Origin: Candidatus Helarchaeota archaeon
Lineage (GTDB): Archaea > Asgardarchaeota > Lokiarchaeia > Helarchaeales > HEL-GB-A
Direction: 5' to 3'
Assembly: GCA_013375455.1 (NCBI GenBank)
Contig: JABXJT010000003.1
Location: forward strand, 1 to 64,000
Length of the DNA: 64,000 bases
The translations under genes and the position numbers were made by a program. This document shows, piece after piece, positions 26,693-35,543 of this stretch. The notes below the pieces were generated by a model. The model did not search any database. It was not told where the DNA came from and saw only the letters and a list, made by a program, of their open reading frames with translations. Every line of letters starts with the position of its first letter. Within the stretch, counting starts at the first letter, position 1.

Positions 26693-26848
26693 ATGTATGA
26701 CGTGGTAATTTCGGGAGCAGGTCCAGCCGGGGCAATGGCAGGGCAAGTATTGGCCAAAGCAGGCTATAAAATTATTATATATGTAAATTGTCCCCCCAAT
26801 GATGATTTGTTTATTCATCAATTGATGGTCTATCTACAATTTCAATAG
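26693..26848 (+). pseudogene. 5' fragment of a geranylgeranyl reductase gene
   Basis: From the ATG at 26693 to about 26781 the sequence matches the first 89 bases of the complete reductase gene at 27964 with few differences, encoding MYDVVISGAGPAGAMAG and the rest of the first FAD-binding element. After that the match stops and an unrelated tail reads to TAG at 26848. It cannot make a working reductase. It marks one end of a segmental duplication. The tail overlaps the 3' end of the convergent HEAT-repeat gene. Confidence 0.85.
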
Positions 26849-27551
26849 TTCTATCATCCAGTTGTTTCTGAATATTTGTAATTACTAAATCGGTCGCTTT
26901 AGGACCAATTAAATATTGAAGTTGGTGAGCTACTCTAGGAGCTTGTACTGTTTTCAGAGGGTCAGAATCCTTAATGTTATCTAAAAAATCGTATTTTTTA
27001 AATCGAAATAGCAAATATATTGTTGAAAATAAAGCTGGAGTAAAGCAGATTAAAAATATAAGAAATATTAAAGTATTTCCTGGAATTACTCTCGATTTCC
27101 ATATCCACCCCAGTATTTGACTCGAAATAAATATGTATATAAAAATTAATATCATAGCTCCGAAGGTTAAAATCACCTCTTTAGGTAGTTTATTCCTTAA
27201 AACATATTCAAGCATGGATTTTACAGCTCTCTCATCACCTAATTTGATAAGTGCTGTTGCTGCATTCTCTCGCACCCATTTCTCAGGGTCTTTAAGACAT
27301 ATGAGTAGAGGATCCACGACACTCATATCACCTAACTCCCCTAGTACTGCTGCACCCCACGCCCGGACTGACCGTTCAGTATCTTTCAAACATGCAACTA
27401 AAGGATTAGTTATCGATTGCGGGAGTTTTATTTGCTGAACCTTCTCTTTTTTATTTCTTTTTAGTAAATTATAAATATGATTTAGGGCTTCAACCCTGAC
27501 TCTTTCATCTGGCTGTTCTAAATAATTTAGATTTTTCTGAATTTCCTCCAT
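26811..27551 (-). CDS. HEAT-repeat protein with two transmembrane helices
   Basis: This 246-residue protein has an N-terminal half of about three to four HEAT/PBS-lyase-like helical repeats (LVACLKDTERSVRAWGAAVL and LLICLKDPEKWVRENAATAL). Two strong transmembrane segments follow near residues 130-180, then a soluble tail of about 60 residues. HEAT repeats mediate protein contacts, so it may be a membrane-bound adaptor. It lies between the two halves of a duplicated segment, in the opposite direction, as if it arrived with or after the rearrangement. Confidence 0.75.
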   Translation of the reverse strand: MEEIQKNLNYLEQPDERVRVEALNHIYNLLKRNKKEKVQQIKLPQSITNPLVACLKDTERSVRAWGAAVLGELGDMSVVDPLLICLKDPEKWVRENAATALIKLGDERAVKSMLEYVLRNKLPKEVILTFGAMILIFIYIFISSQILGWIWKSRVIPGNTLIFLIFLICFTPALFSTIYLLFRFKKYDFLDNIKDSDPLKTVQAPRVAHQLQYLIGPKATDLVITNIQKQLDDRTIEIVDRPSIDE

Positions 27552-27669
27552 TATGACTTGAACCTTCCTTCATTAAGTATACAGAAAGTAATGCATAAAA
27601 ACCTCTTTAATATAAAATTTAAATGGGTCAAGGACATCTGCAAAAAAAATAAATAGGTTAGATATCTTA

Positions 27670-27934
27670 CTAAAAAGTTCATCTAATACCGAGAAAGAAA
27701 TAAAGTGGTATAATTTGTTGCCAGATTTTATGGTTATCATTATTACTGTTGTCGGTTGTATAATATTTTTAATTTTTTTTTGATTGGATCGTTTTGATAT
27801 TAATAATCGTTCAATTACTACTCTTCTTTGTTGGAACTGCTATTATACGTAGATCGCTCGCGTGTAAACATTGCAAACAAGGAGAATTGGGTTGTCCAGC
27901 AGCAAGAGCATTTTTAAAGGAAAAGAATGAATAG
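27670..27934 (+). pseudogene. Broken 3' copy of the 26137 membrane-protein gene
   Basis: The sequence aligns to the second half of the 26137 gene, from EKEIKWY through SLACKHCKQGELGCPAA to a stop near 27934. A run of T residues near 27773 shifts the frame and creates a TGA, and the first half of the gene is missing. The downstream portion keeps the paralogous reading frame and its C-x-x-C cluster. It lies directly before the complete reductase gene, the same order as 26137 and its reductase fragment. Confidence 0.85.
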
Positions 27935-27963
27935 GGTTAATTTAGTAATTATTGGTTTTTTTC

Positions 27964-29202
27964 ATGTATGACGTGGTAATTTCGGGAGCAGGTCCAGCCG
28001 GGGCAATGGCAGGGCAAGTATTAGCCAAGGCAGGCTATAAGGTCATTTTATATGATAAAGCCAAATTGCCTTGGCGAAAACCCTGTGGCGGTGGCGTCCC
28101 TGAACACGTCTTCTCGGCAGGATTATTAGACTATAATGAGATGAAGAGAAAAAAGATCATTGATAAAGATACTAAGAACTTGTTTTTACGCGCTTCGAGT
28201 GGAAAAGAACTCCTCATCGATACGCCAGGAGAGACTGTCGTAGATAGGAAGCTTTTTGATCAATACCTAAGAGATAAAGCACTGGAAGCTGGAGCAGAGA
28301 TACAAGACCAGACTTCCGTCAGAGAACTTTCGAAGAACCAAGAAGATTTCGTCAATGGAGTAAAGATCAAAGAACCCGGAGGCTTTAAAGAAATTTCTTC
28401 AAAAATAGTTATCGTCGCTGATGGAGTGGGATCGAAATTAGTAGTAAAAGGAGGATTACGGAAGAAATGGAAACCCACAGATTATGCAATTTGCGCAGTG
28501 GCCATCATTGAGGGGTACATTGAATCAGAACCACTTTCAAATTCGATGCAAATTTACATAGACGATGATGTGGCTCCGAATAGTTATGCTTGGCTCTTTC
28601 CGATGAGTAATAATAGGGCTAATATTGGGATTGGAATATGGAAGAGAAGCGAAAAACGACCGATGGAGTTCTTGAAGCGACTTGTTGAGCAGCCCTTCTT
28701 CAAGCAAAAATTGGATCCCAATGAGTTCCGCTTTTTTTGGAAAAGTGGCTACCCGATTCCCATACAAGGAGTGAAGGGTCGCACGTATGGGAATGGAATA
28801 ATGGGGGTTGGCGATTCAATGGGATTTGTCGCACCAATTATCGGGGAAGGCATATTTTCCGCACTCTTAACAGGGAAGCTAGCAGCAAAGACGGCAGTTA
28901 CGGCTCTAGAACTTGGAGATTATTCCAAAAAGGTTCTGAAGGAATACCAGAAAGCCTGGATTAAATATGGCTTAAAAGACGGTTATAATTTTCAGCGGAT
29001 GATGCGTGATGCAGTGGTGGAAAGTGGTAGTATCAATGATAACTTTGACAATTTAATCGATTGGGCGCTTGAAGATGAACAGAATAAAAAACTGTTAGGG
29101 GAAATGTTTGTAAGCGGAACAAGTCTTGTTGGAAAGATCCCTCCGGAATTGATCGCTAAAATAACGAGCGAACTTATGCCCAAGTTAAAAATAACAAAAT
29201 AA
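27964..29202 (+). CDS. Geranylgeranyl reductase family FAD-dependent oxidoreductase
   Basis: This 412-residue protein has an N-terminal GAGPAGAMAG Rossmann motif, KPCGGG (the cysteine-containing loop of the family), and YAWLFPMSNNRANIGIG, close to the Y-x-W-x-F-P signature of archaeal geranylgeranyl reductases. GVGDSMGFVAPIIGEG follows for FAD binding. It should reduce isoprenoid double bonds in membrane lipids or quinone side chains. ATG at 27964 is chosen over TTG at 27952 because the duplicated fragment at 26693 shares the ATG while the TTG is out of frame there. It converges with the GH32 gene with a 6-base gap. Confidence 0.85.
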   Translation: MYDVVISGAGPAGAMAGQVLAKAGYKVILYDKAKLPWRKPCGGGVPEHVFSAGLLDYNEMKRKKIIDKDTKNLFLRASSGKELLIDTPGETVVDRKLFDQYLRDKALEAGAEIQDQTSVRELSKNQEDFVNGVKIKEPGGFKEISSKIVIVADGVGSKLVVKGGLRKKWKPTDYAICAVAIIEGYIESEPLSNSMQIYIDDDVAPNSYAWLFPMSNNRANIGIGIWKRSEKRPMEFLKRLVEQPFFKQKLDPNEFRFFWKSGYPIPIQGVKGRTYGNGIMGVGDSMGFVAPIIGEGIFSALLTGKLAAKTAVTALELGDYSKKVLKEYQKAWIKYGLKDGYNFQRMMRDAVVESGSINDNFDNLIDWALEDEQNKKLLGEMFVSGTSLVGKIPPELIAKITSELMPKLKITK

Positions 29203-29208
29203 TTTCAA

Positions 29209-30606
29209 TCATAAATTGATTGAGTTCAGGCGCCAGAAATGGAGATTTTTTATGAGACCAGTTCCGTGGGCAAAAGGAATGATCCTGAGTTCCTGTTTAT
29301 TTTTTGAAACCGGATAGAAACGTGCTGTGATAGATTCGCGCTTATTTATGAACACTTCAATGACGGATTTATCAATAAAAATGTGAAGGGATAAGGGTTG
29401 AGATTTTTCCACTGATTGAAGTTGTCCCTTCTGCTTCACAGCCGTTATTTGATTCTTCATCGGGTTATATGATATTTTATATTCTTTTTTTGCATCTGAT
29501 AATTTAAAACCTAGCTCTTGTGAGTCTTCGAGAGAAAATTCAGCGGATATTTCAACTATATCTCCCGTGAGGGTTGAAACTGAACTGGTTGGCTCATCTG
29601 ATATAGAGACATTTTCAAAATGCTCGTAAGAGTTCCGTAGGACCTTTAATTCCGGAATAGCATCCATGATTAAATTCCCTTGTTCATCAAGTGACAGTTC
29701 ACGAGGCAAGTTTAAGCAACCATTCCACCCTTCTTTTCCCCCTCTACGAATCCAGCCAAACAAAATTAGCCGCCCGTGGGCATCTACTAACGTGTTAGTC
29801 GCATAAAAAACCTTTCCATGGTCAAGAACGTGCCAAGGTCCTGGTTTAAATTCGGTATTTTCGTAAGTTCCAATGGAATAGATCACGGGTTTGTAGGGTG
29901 AAACCATTAAAACCCATTTATTACCAAGCGGAAAGAAGTTAGGACATTCCCAACCCTTACCTTGTGCTTTTGTTCCTTTACATAACTCGTGTAAAAATTC
30001 CCACTCGGTTAGATTTTTAGATCTGTATAAAAAGGCTCTCCCAATGCGTTCCCTTAATCCATGCTGCCCAACTAACACCATGTACCAGGTATCATCTTCT
30101 TTCCATACGTATGGGTCACGCCATTGGTATATTTTTCTGTCTTGATGTAATTTATCGGTCAATATGGGATTACCTGGAAATTTTTTCCAAGTCAGCATGT
30201 CATCATCACTAGTCGCCATCCACTGTTCCGCACCTCGAATGGCTTGTAAAATTCGCCCAATTTTCGTGTAAATGATTGTAGGAGTATCACCATTTATCAC
30301 GCAACATCCTGAAAAGCAATGTTTTTCTCCTTTTTCTTTTGAAGGCGCTAGAGCAATGGGGAGGTGCTCCCAATGAACAAGATCCTTACTTTTGGCGTGT
30401 CCCCAATGCATGTGACCCCAACTCGTCCCATTTGGATTGTGCTGATAAAATATATGAAACTCCCCCTTGTAGAAAATAGTGCCATTAGGATCATTCATCC
30501 ATTGGGCAGGTGGGAGGAAATGATATTTAGGACGGTATGGATCCTGTTCCGCTTTAGGGCGTGCTTTTTCAACGCTTTCCATAGCACGAGAGATATCTTT
30601 TTCCAA
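29209..30606 (-). CDS. GH32 glycoside hydrolase (invertase/fructanase family)
   Basis: This 465-residue cytoplasmic-type GH32 enzyme has all three acidic motifs. WMNDPNG supplies the nucleophile, WRDPYVW the transition-state-stabilising aspartate and WECPNFF the acid/base glutamate. A C-terminal beta-sandwich with LHIFIDKSVIEVFIN follows, as in sucrose hydrolases. It has no signal peptide, so an imported beta-fructoside such as sucrose, its phosphate or a short fructan is the likely substrate. The TTG start at 30606 lacks a clear ribosome site, and an ATG eight codons later is possible. GH32 is uncommon in archaea, so lateral acquisition is plausible. Confidence 0.9.
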   Translation of the reverse strand: MEKDISRAMESVEKARPKAEQDPYRPKYHFLPPAQWMNDPNGTIFYKGEFHIFYQHNPNGTSWGHMHWGHAKSKDLVHWEHLPIALAPSKEKGEKHCFSGCCVINGDTPTIIYTKIGRILQAIRGAEQWMATSDDDMLTWKKFPGNPILTDKLHQDRKIYQWRDPYVWKEDDTWYMVLVGQHGLRERIGRAFLYRSKNLTEWEFLHELCKGTKAQGKGWECPNFFPLGNKWVLMVSPYKPVIYSIGTYENTEFKPGPWHVLDHGKVFYATNTLVDAHGRLILFGWIRRGGKEGWNGCLNLPRELSLDEQGNLIMDAIPELKVLRNSYEHFENVSISDEPTSSVSTLTGDIVEISAEFSLEDSQELGFKLSDAKKEYKISYNPMKNQITAVKQKGQLQSVEKSQPLSLHIFIDKSVIEVFINKRESITARFYPVSKNKQELRIIPFAHGTGLIKNLHFWRLNSINL

Positions 30607-30633
30607 TTATCGAATACACCAGAAAATTAATAA

Positions 30634-31086
30634 TTATGTCGGTCTATATTCTAAGACTCGGTAGACGCTATGAAATCCCATTTTCTTGAAGTAATCCAAC
30701 ATTGTCATGTGGCCTTCCTCAAGATCCAATCTGATCACTTCCGCGCCCATTTCCTCTAAATGTTCAATAGATTTTGCAACTAATTGTTTTCCAATTCCTT
30801 TATCCCGGTTTTCTTTATCAGTAACAATTGCTGTAATATGCCCTTCCGAATTCCCTATTGGATTAATAAGAATTTCTGCGACAATAATACCGATGATTTT
30901 TTTGGTTTCTTCATCTTCAGCAACGAGGATGCCTTCCTTCTGCAAGCGATCCGTGAGTCGTCTTTTTATCCCCCACTCGAATCGCTTCTCATTGAAAGGC
31001 TGATTGTAATGCTCATAGAGCTGGATCATCAATGTCCGAATTATAGCGAGATCCTCAAGTTCTGCGTGTCTGATTTTGATTATCAT
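30634..31086 (-). CDS. GNAT-family N-acetyltransferase
   Basis: This 150-residue protein has the GNAT order: an N-terminal IRHAELEDLAIIRTLM element, a central strand ending in GHITAIVTDKENRDKGIGKQ for the acetyl-CoA pyrophosphate loop, and a C-terminal MLDYFKKMGFHSVYRVLEY. The acceptor could be a small molecule, an antibiotic-like amine or a protein N-terminus. A GAGG sequence precedes the ATG. It may be cotranscribed with the GH32 gene 27 bases downstream. No substrate can be inferred. Confidence 0.85.
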   Translation of the reverse strand: MIIKIRHAELEDLAIIRTLMIQLYEHYNQPFNEKRFEWGIKRRLTDRLQKEGILVAEDEETKKIIGIIVAEILINPIGNSEGHITAIVTDKENRDKGIGKQLVAKSIEHLEEMGAEVIRLDLEEGHMTMLDYFKKMGFHSVYRVLEYRPT

Positions 31087-31197
31087 TCAAATCGCCTCTT
31101 CTTAATATCTAGAATAAATTTTAGTTAGAATTATTTAACGTGATCTTCTATTAAAAAGCTTTTTTCTACGGGTTTTTCTATAGGGGCAAATGTGAAA

Positions 31198-31467
31198 TCA
31201 TCCTTGTTCATACACGACTCCAGTTCCACCCTTGGGATACCGAAAGCTAATCGCATCCGGTTCGCAAACCGAATAACAAGCGGCGCATTCAAGGCACTTT
31301 TCTTGATAATCATCCACAATCTGAGCCACACCCTCCCGCAACAACCACAAGTTCATGACACAAACGACAATACAACGTCCGCAACCATTGCATCTATCCC
31401 GATCAAGTTTAATGAAGTCACCAGTACCGGGTACCCGTTTAGTTAATCCTTTTACATCGATCTTCAT
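31198..31467 (-). CDS. FixX-like ferredoxin
   Basis: This 89-residue protein has two cysteine clusters, CNGCGRCIVVC and CLECAACYSVCEPDAI, giving at least one and probably two [4Fe-4S] sites. Its start directly abuts the stop of the flavoprotein gene upstream (31468), which implies translational coupling. In FixC/FixX and in electron-transfer-flavoprotein:quinone oxidoreductases, a flavoprotein and such a ferredoxin work together. It probably feeds or drains electrons from the adjacent flavoprotein. Confidence 0.87.
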   Translation of the reverse strand: MKIDVKGLTKRVPGTGDFIKLDRDRCNGCGRCIVVCVMNLWLLREGVAQIVDDYQEKCLECAACYSVCEPDAISFRYPKGGTGVVYEQG

Positions 31468-32844
31468 TTATTTGCCTCCTTTCTTCTTTTTTGGGAGTAA
31501 TTTTGGAATCATCTTTGACAAGCTAGTGATTTGGTCGATATCTTCCTGGAGAATTTTCGATAGTAAAGGGAATACCTCTTGCATAATGAATGGAATTGCC
31601 CTGGGTAAATACCCTCGAACGTGTTCGATGATGTTACGCACCCGTACAGCATGGGGCTCGCTCCAGTCATAGATTCCGCCCAATATTTCCATCATCATCG
31701 GCACGAACCATTCCATCGTCTTCGGTTCAAAGGGTAATTTAGACCAAATGTGCTGTAGTTCAGGACCCGCCTCAAATTCAACTCCGATGGATGATTTTTT
31801 CCAACCTTCTTCGTATGCTTGAAGAGTGGGCTTTGAGGTGTCTCCATCGGAAATTGCTTTAGCTGCTACTTCTGCTGCAAGTTTTCCGGTGACCATCGCG
31901 GGATATATGCCTTCGGCCTCCAAGGGGCAGGGAAATCCGCCCGCATCTCCAATGAGCATTACATTGTCGGTGTAAGTATTTTCAGGATAAGCCATCCAAG
32001 GAAGGAGATGAGCTTGTAATTCACGAGGTTTAGCATCAAGCAATTTCATCAATCTTTGAAAGTACTTAAGATTAACAACTCTATTCAAATAGTACAAGGG
32101 ATTCTTATCCCACCATTGCAGCCAATTTCCTAGCCCGATATGCATTCCATCAGCAAAAAACACTTGATAGGCTGCAGGAAAAGTCGAGCCCCACCAAATC
32201 CCAAGAGCTTCTTCGCCCATAATTTTATCAATATTTTCTTTGGGTATAGAAAAGTCATACTGTGGAACTACCGTGACTTGATGTAATTGCCACTTATGCC
32301 GGAGCCCGGATTTTTGAGCGACCATGGAAATAACCCCATCAGCCCCGATAACTATTGGAGCTTTATATTTTTCTCCACTTTCAGCTTGAACCCCTACCAC
32401 TTTTCCATTTTCTTTTATAAGATCAACGATTAACGTGGAGGTCATTTGTTCGGCGCCCGCCTCTACGGCTAAATTTGCGATCCACGGGTCAAAATCGCTG
32501 CGATAAATATTCATGGTGATCCAGCTCTTTGCAGGTTCGTATTTCACGCTTTCTGTAGGGCGCGCCATCACCATCCCGACTACCACATCATCTTTATTTA
32601 TGAAATAATTTCGTGCATACACGCCAGGTCGCATGGAGGGACAAACATCGGGAGTTAAATTTTTCATCATTTCAGGAAAATCTCGCCACATTCGTGGTCC
32701 AAGTCCGCAGCCCGATGAATTTTTTTCACCTGGTTGGCGTCCACGTTCAAAAAAAATCGTCTTGAGACCCAACTCTGCCGCGGTTTTAGCAGCCATTGCA
32801 CCGCCAGGTCCGCCACCAACAATTAATATATCATACTCTTTCAA
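31468..32844 (-). CDS. FixC-like / geranylgeranyl-reductase-family flavoprotein
   Basis: This 458-residue flavoprotein has VGGGPGGAMAAKTA at the N-terminus, GADGVISMVAQKSG in the middle and MLIGDAGGFPCPLEAEG for FAD contact. The C-terminal third is helical and longer than in lipid reductases, which brings it closer to FixC and ETF:quinone oxidoreductase. It is joined to the FixX-like ferredoxin with no gap. One reading is that it passes electrons from acyl-CoA dehydrogenase (via ETF) to a quinone; no ETF genes lie in this window. A ferredoxin-dependent isoprenoid reductase is the alternative. Confidence 0.82.
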   Translation of the reverse strand: MKEYDILIVGGGPGGAMAAKTAAELGLKTIFFERGRQPGEKNSSGCGLGPRMWRDFPEMMKNLTPDVCPSMRPGVYARNYFINKDDVVVGMVMARPTESVKYEPAKSWITMNIYRSDFDPWIANLAVEAGAEQMTSTLIVDLIKENGKVVGVQAESGEKYKAPIVIGADGVISMVAQKSGLRHKWQLHQVTVVPQYDFSIPKENIDKIMGEEALGIWWGSTFPAAYQVFFADGMHIGLGNWLQWWDKNPLYYLNRVVNLKYFQRLMKLLDAKPRELQAHLLPWMAYPENTYTDNVMLIGDAGGFPCPLEAEGIYPAMVTGKLAAEVAAKAISDGDTSKPTLQAYEEGWKKSSIGVEFEAGPELQHIWSKLPFEPKTMEWFVPMMMEILGGIYDWSEPHAVRVRNIIEHVRGYLPRAIPFIMQEVFPLLSKILQEDIDQITSLSKMIPKLLPKKKKGGK

Positions 32845-33012
32845 TTCTTCTTCCTCAAGTTTTCGCTAGATTCAAGTCCAAGTTACATCAATAAGAATGT
32901 TTAGTTTCACGGCTTGAGTAAAGTCCAAATATCTTGGTTCAATATATTCAATTGTTGGTTAGTACGTTGAAACTCTTCAAATACATAAACTATTTGGAGA
33001 TTAAGGTTATAA

Positions 33013-33249
33013 ATGTGTGAAAATTTCGTTTGTAAATATTTAGACCAGAAGGTTTTGGTGCGATTACCAGAGAGATGTTATGAAGCAGAGAACTGTGAAA
33101 TTTGCCCTTGTTTTTTTGATTGTCGGTTTTGTTTAAAAGCCGAAAATTGTGATAAAAACCAAAATAAGAAGATAAAAAAAACAAAATTAATAAAAAAAAC
33201 AAAAGTAATAAAAAAAACAAAAGTAATTATTGTACCTCAAGATGAATGA
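33013..33249 (+). CDS. Small cysteine-rich protein with lysine-rich repeat tail
   Basis: This 78-residue protein is not recognised. The first 47 residues hold nine cysteines in a C-x-x-x-x-C, C-x6-C-x2-C-x-C-x4-C-x2-C pattern suited to metal binding. The rest is a repeat of the type KKTKVI, three times, encoded by an 18-base A-rich direct repeat. GGAG and AAGG lie in the 17 bases before the ATG. It ends 23 bases inside the convergent winged-helix gene. The basic tail could bind nucleic acid (inference). It is probably real, but short. Confidence 0.55.
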   Translation: MCENFVCKYLDQKVLVRLPERCYEAENCEICPCFFDCRFCLKAENCDKNQNKKIKKTKLIKKTKVIKKTKVIIVPQDE

Positions 33250-34108
33250 TGTTATTGTTCTCCATCTTGTCGATGATTTCTTCAATCTCCATACGATCCA
33301 TACCGAGCGCTTCTTGTATATCAGCGATCGTGTTGTCTCCATTACAATATTTACTAATTTCATACTCTTTTTTATTGACAACACCTAATTGCACTGCCAT
33401 TGGAGGAATTTCTTTCGTTAATACTGGGATAAAGATTGGATTACCGGTATAGGTGATTTTAATCCAACCCTTTTTCTTGTACTTGTCGAGTATTGTCCAG
33501 AGAGCTATCTTGCTGATATTTCCCTCGCCCATAATCTCCTTAGTAGAGTTCATGCCATCACAGTAATTTAGAATGACAACCTCTTGCAAGGGAAACTTTG
33601 CCTTCTTCCCAATCTTTTTCAGAAGCACGGGGATGACTTTCGCGGTAGGCTCTTCGGGTGCAGGGGGCGGAACCTGTTCAACGACTTCTGGTTCCTGTTT
33701 ATATTCAGCAACGGGTACAGTAATGTCCAATGGTTCTCCAACAATGAGTTCATCGAGCTTCGATTGGTATTTTACCATGCGGTTTTTGAAAAAAAGCAAC
33801 TGTCCAATTAAACCTTTTTTGATATAAATAATAATGATTGCTTTCTTGCTCACCTTGAAGAATGCAAGATTGGTACCCGAGATGGGCATTGAATGGTCCC
33901 CGATTTGTAGTAATCGGAAATTATGTTTAATGAAATTGATAATAAAATCGGAATACTGGTGCAATTCGCTTTCAATATATTTAAACTCGCCGTGAAAATC
34001 CACGATTGCGATATATGGTCGTGTAGATAGCGCAGGACCTAATTCGGAGATTATTTCTTGTGCTATTTGATAAAAGACCTCTTGGTCAGACACCGACATA
34101 CCTTCCAT
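33227..34108 (-). CDS. Protein with N-terminal longin/roadblock-like region and two winged helices
   Basis: This is a 293-residue soluble protein. Residues 1-125 alternate helix and strand with RPYIAIVDFHGEFKYIES and AIIIIYIKKGLIGQLLF, which suggests a profilin-like longin or roadblock fold. A proline/glutamate linker near residues 140-155 follows. Two similar helical units then contain QEVVILNYCDGMNSTKEI and EYEISKYCNGDNTIADI, each of winged-helix type. Longin and roadblock domains are abundant in Asgard archaea, where they accompany small GTPases; the giant protein at 41351 has a comparable region. The domain reading is by eye. Confidence 0.65.
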   Translation of the reverse strand: MEGMSVSDQEVFYQIAQEIISELGPALSTRPYIAIVDFHGEFKYIESELHQYSDFIINFIKHNFRLLQIGDHSMPISGTNLAFFKVSKKAIIIIYIKKGLIGQLLFFKNRMVKYQSKLDELIVGEPLDITVPVAEYKQEPEVVEQVPPPAPEEPTAKVIPVLLKKIGKKAKFPLQEVVILNYCDGMNSTKEIMGEGNISKIALWTILDKYKKKGWIKITYTGNPIFIPVLTKEIPPMAVQLGVVNKKEYEISKYCNGDNTIADIQEALGMDRMEIEEIIDKMENNNIIHLEVQ

Positions 34109-34231
34109 CCTTTAAAGGCTCTATCCATAAAATATTAAGTTAAATCCAAATGAGGTTGAAATACTCTTCTGATATTATTTAAACCCTCATTTTTAAGACT
34201 TATTAATCAGAATTGAACATTTCTGTTAATT

Positions 34232-34588
34232 TTATATTAAATAAGTTTTATTGGTGGGAATTGAGGGGGATTTGACAATGACGAGTTTGGCTATTTTTCT
34301 AGAACGATTTTGAAGGGCGTGGCCTTGTTTTGGGGGTATATAGGCAACCTGTCCTTTTTTTAACACAAATTTTTGGTCTTTATCTAATAAAAGAATAATT
34401 TCACCCTCAATTACATAAAAAATCTCTTCGACTTTCTCATGTACATGTTTTTTAACTTGTTGATCCGGTTGAAAAAACGCGACTCCAAAATCTAATTTAG
34501 ATTCAGAATTCCAAGGCCCAATTAACCAGCGGCTAACGTGCTCCTTTTCTTGAATTTTCGATTCATCAACTATCCTCAAATTGAACAC
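34232..34588 (-). CDS. Cupin-domain protein
   Basis: This 118-residue single-domain cupin has the first motif HVHEKVEEIFYVIEGE, with the H-x-H and glutamate metal ligands, and a second motif near PPKQGHALQN with the last histidine. Metal binding is therefore expected. Functions range from isomerase to sugar- or auxin-binding proteins, so no activity is assigned. It starts with GTG, preceded immediately by an AAGG stretch. It stands alone. Confidence 0.8.
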   Translation of the reverse strand: MFNLRIVDESKIQEKEHVSRWLIGPWNSESKLDFGVAFFQPDQQVKKHVHEKVEEIFYVIEGEIILLLDKDQKFVLKKGQVAYIPPKQGHALQNRSRKIAKLVIVKSPSIPTNKTYLI

Positions 34589-34662
34589 CTTAAAAAAAGG
34601 TTAGGTAATTATTTTAGTAAAGTTTTAAATATTTTAAGAAATAATTGGCGAGAATAAAGTGT

Positions 34663-35382
34663 ATGGAAAACGATGATTTGGATAAAGATGAGATCAAAGA
34701 GCGGGAGCGTAGGTCTCAGCTTAAAAAGGAGCTTCATAAGGAATTAGAGCAGAGATTAACACTTGAACGGAAGAAATGGGAAAAATATTTTACAATCGAC
34801 CTTTCTAACTCAACTTTTTTAACGTTAAGAGATGAGAAAGGAGATCAAAAAAATTTCATTTTAATTTCGGTGCGTAAAGAAAATGGAGTTTTAGGAAAAC
34901 CGATGAAGGTTGATTTAAAATATTTACTTAAACTCGGAAAGGAGAAGAGCTTAAAATTTACGCCCTGGATTTTTCAAATCAATCTAGGAAGGAACCCGTT
35001 CTTTCCGTTTTCTCCGAATCAAGACCGAGTTACATCGTCACCAACCTTTCTTTTAGCACAAAATCATAGCTATGGGGAAGACCAGATTGACCCATATAAC
35101 GTGCAACTTGCAGGTTTCTTGTTTATTAATTACCCCAAATATGGAAATTTCTTGGAAGCCGTATCAGGCAGTGTAGTTGGAAATCTTGCTGTTATTGAAA
35201 AAATAATGAAGCGAAACAATGAACCGTATTCTCGAGAGAACCATTTATTAAATTGGCTCCATTTCTTTTTAAGCAAAGATAGCAATAAACGCAAGATTTC
35301 GTTCCAAATTTTCAACATGCATCAGAAATGGGTTGATTCTTATTCAAAATACCTGCAGAAGTTCAAAACCTCATTTAAATGA
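34663..35382 (+). CDS. Uncharacterised soluble protein
   Basis: This protein of about 239 residues opens with a highly charged helix (DLDKDEIKERERRSQL onward) and continues as a mixed alpha/beta protein with FTPWIFQINLGRNPFFPF and an F-L-F-I-N-Y-P segment. I recognise no family. ATG at 34663 is preferred over TTG at 34645 because a TATA-like TTTTAAATATTTT sequence around 34622-34634 would place the transcript start just before the ATG. It precedes gatE on the same strand but is separated by 160 bases. Confidence 0.68.
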   Translation: MENDDLDKDEIKERERRSQLKKELHKELEQRLTLERKKWEKYFTIDLSNSTFLTLRDEKGDQKNFILISVRKENGVLGKPMKVDLKYLLKLGKEKSLKFTPWIFQINLGRNPFFPFSPNQDRVTSSPTFLLAQNHSYGEDQIDPYNVQLAGFLFINYPKYGNFLEAVSGSVVGNLAVIEKIMKRNNEPYSRENHLLNWLHFFLSKDSNKRKISFQIFNMHQKWVDSYSKYLQKFKTSFK

Positions 35383-35543
35383 GAAAAAATTCATTCTAAA
35401 AGCAAGAATAGCAATTCATTTAAAAATTAGACAATTTCGTTTAAAAACACTTAATATATGTTCGGATTTATGAGAGGTTAAGCTGACCGAGTAATTGAAA
35501 AACGCGATTTTTCTTGTGTTGAAGAAAATAATAGGATATTAAA

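Noticed and set aside
27952..27963. TTG start for the reductase gene
   Set aside because: In the duplicated fragment at 26693 the equivalent TTG is out of frame, whereas the ATG is conserved.
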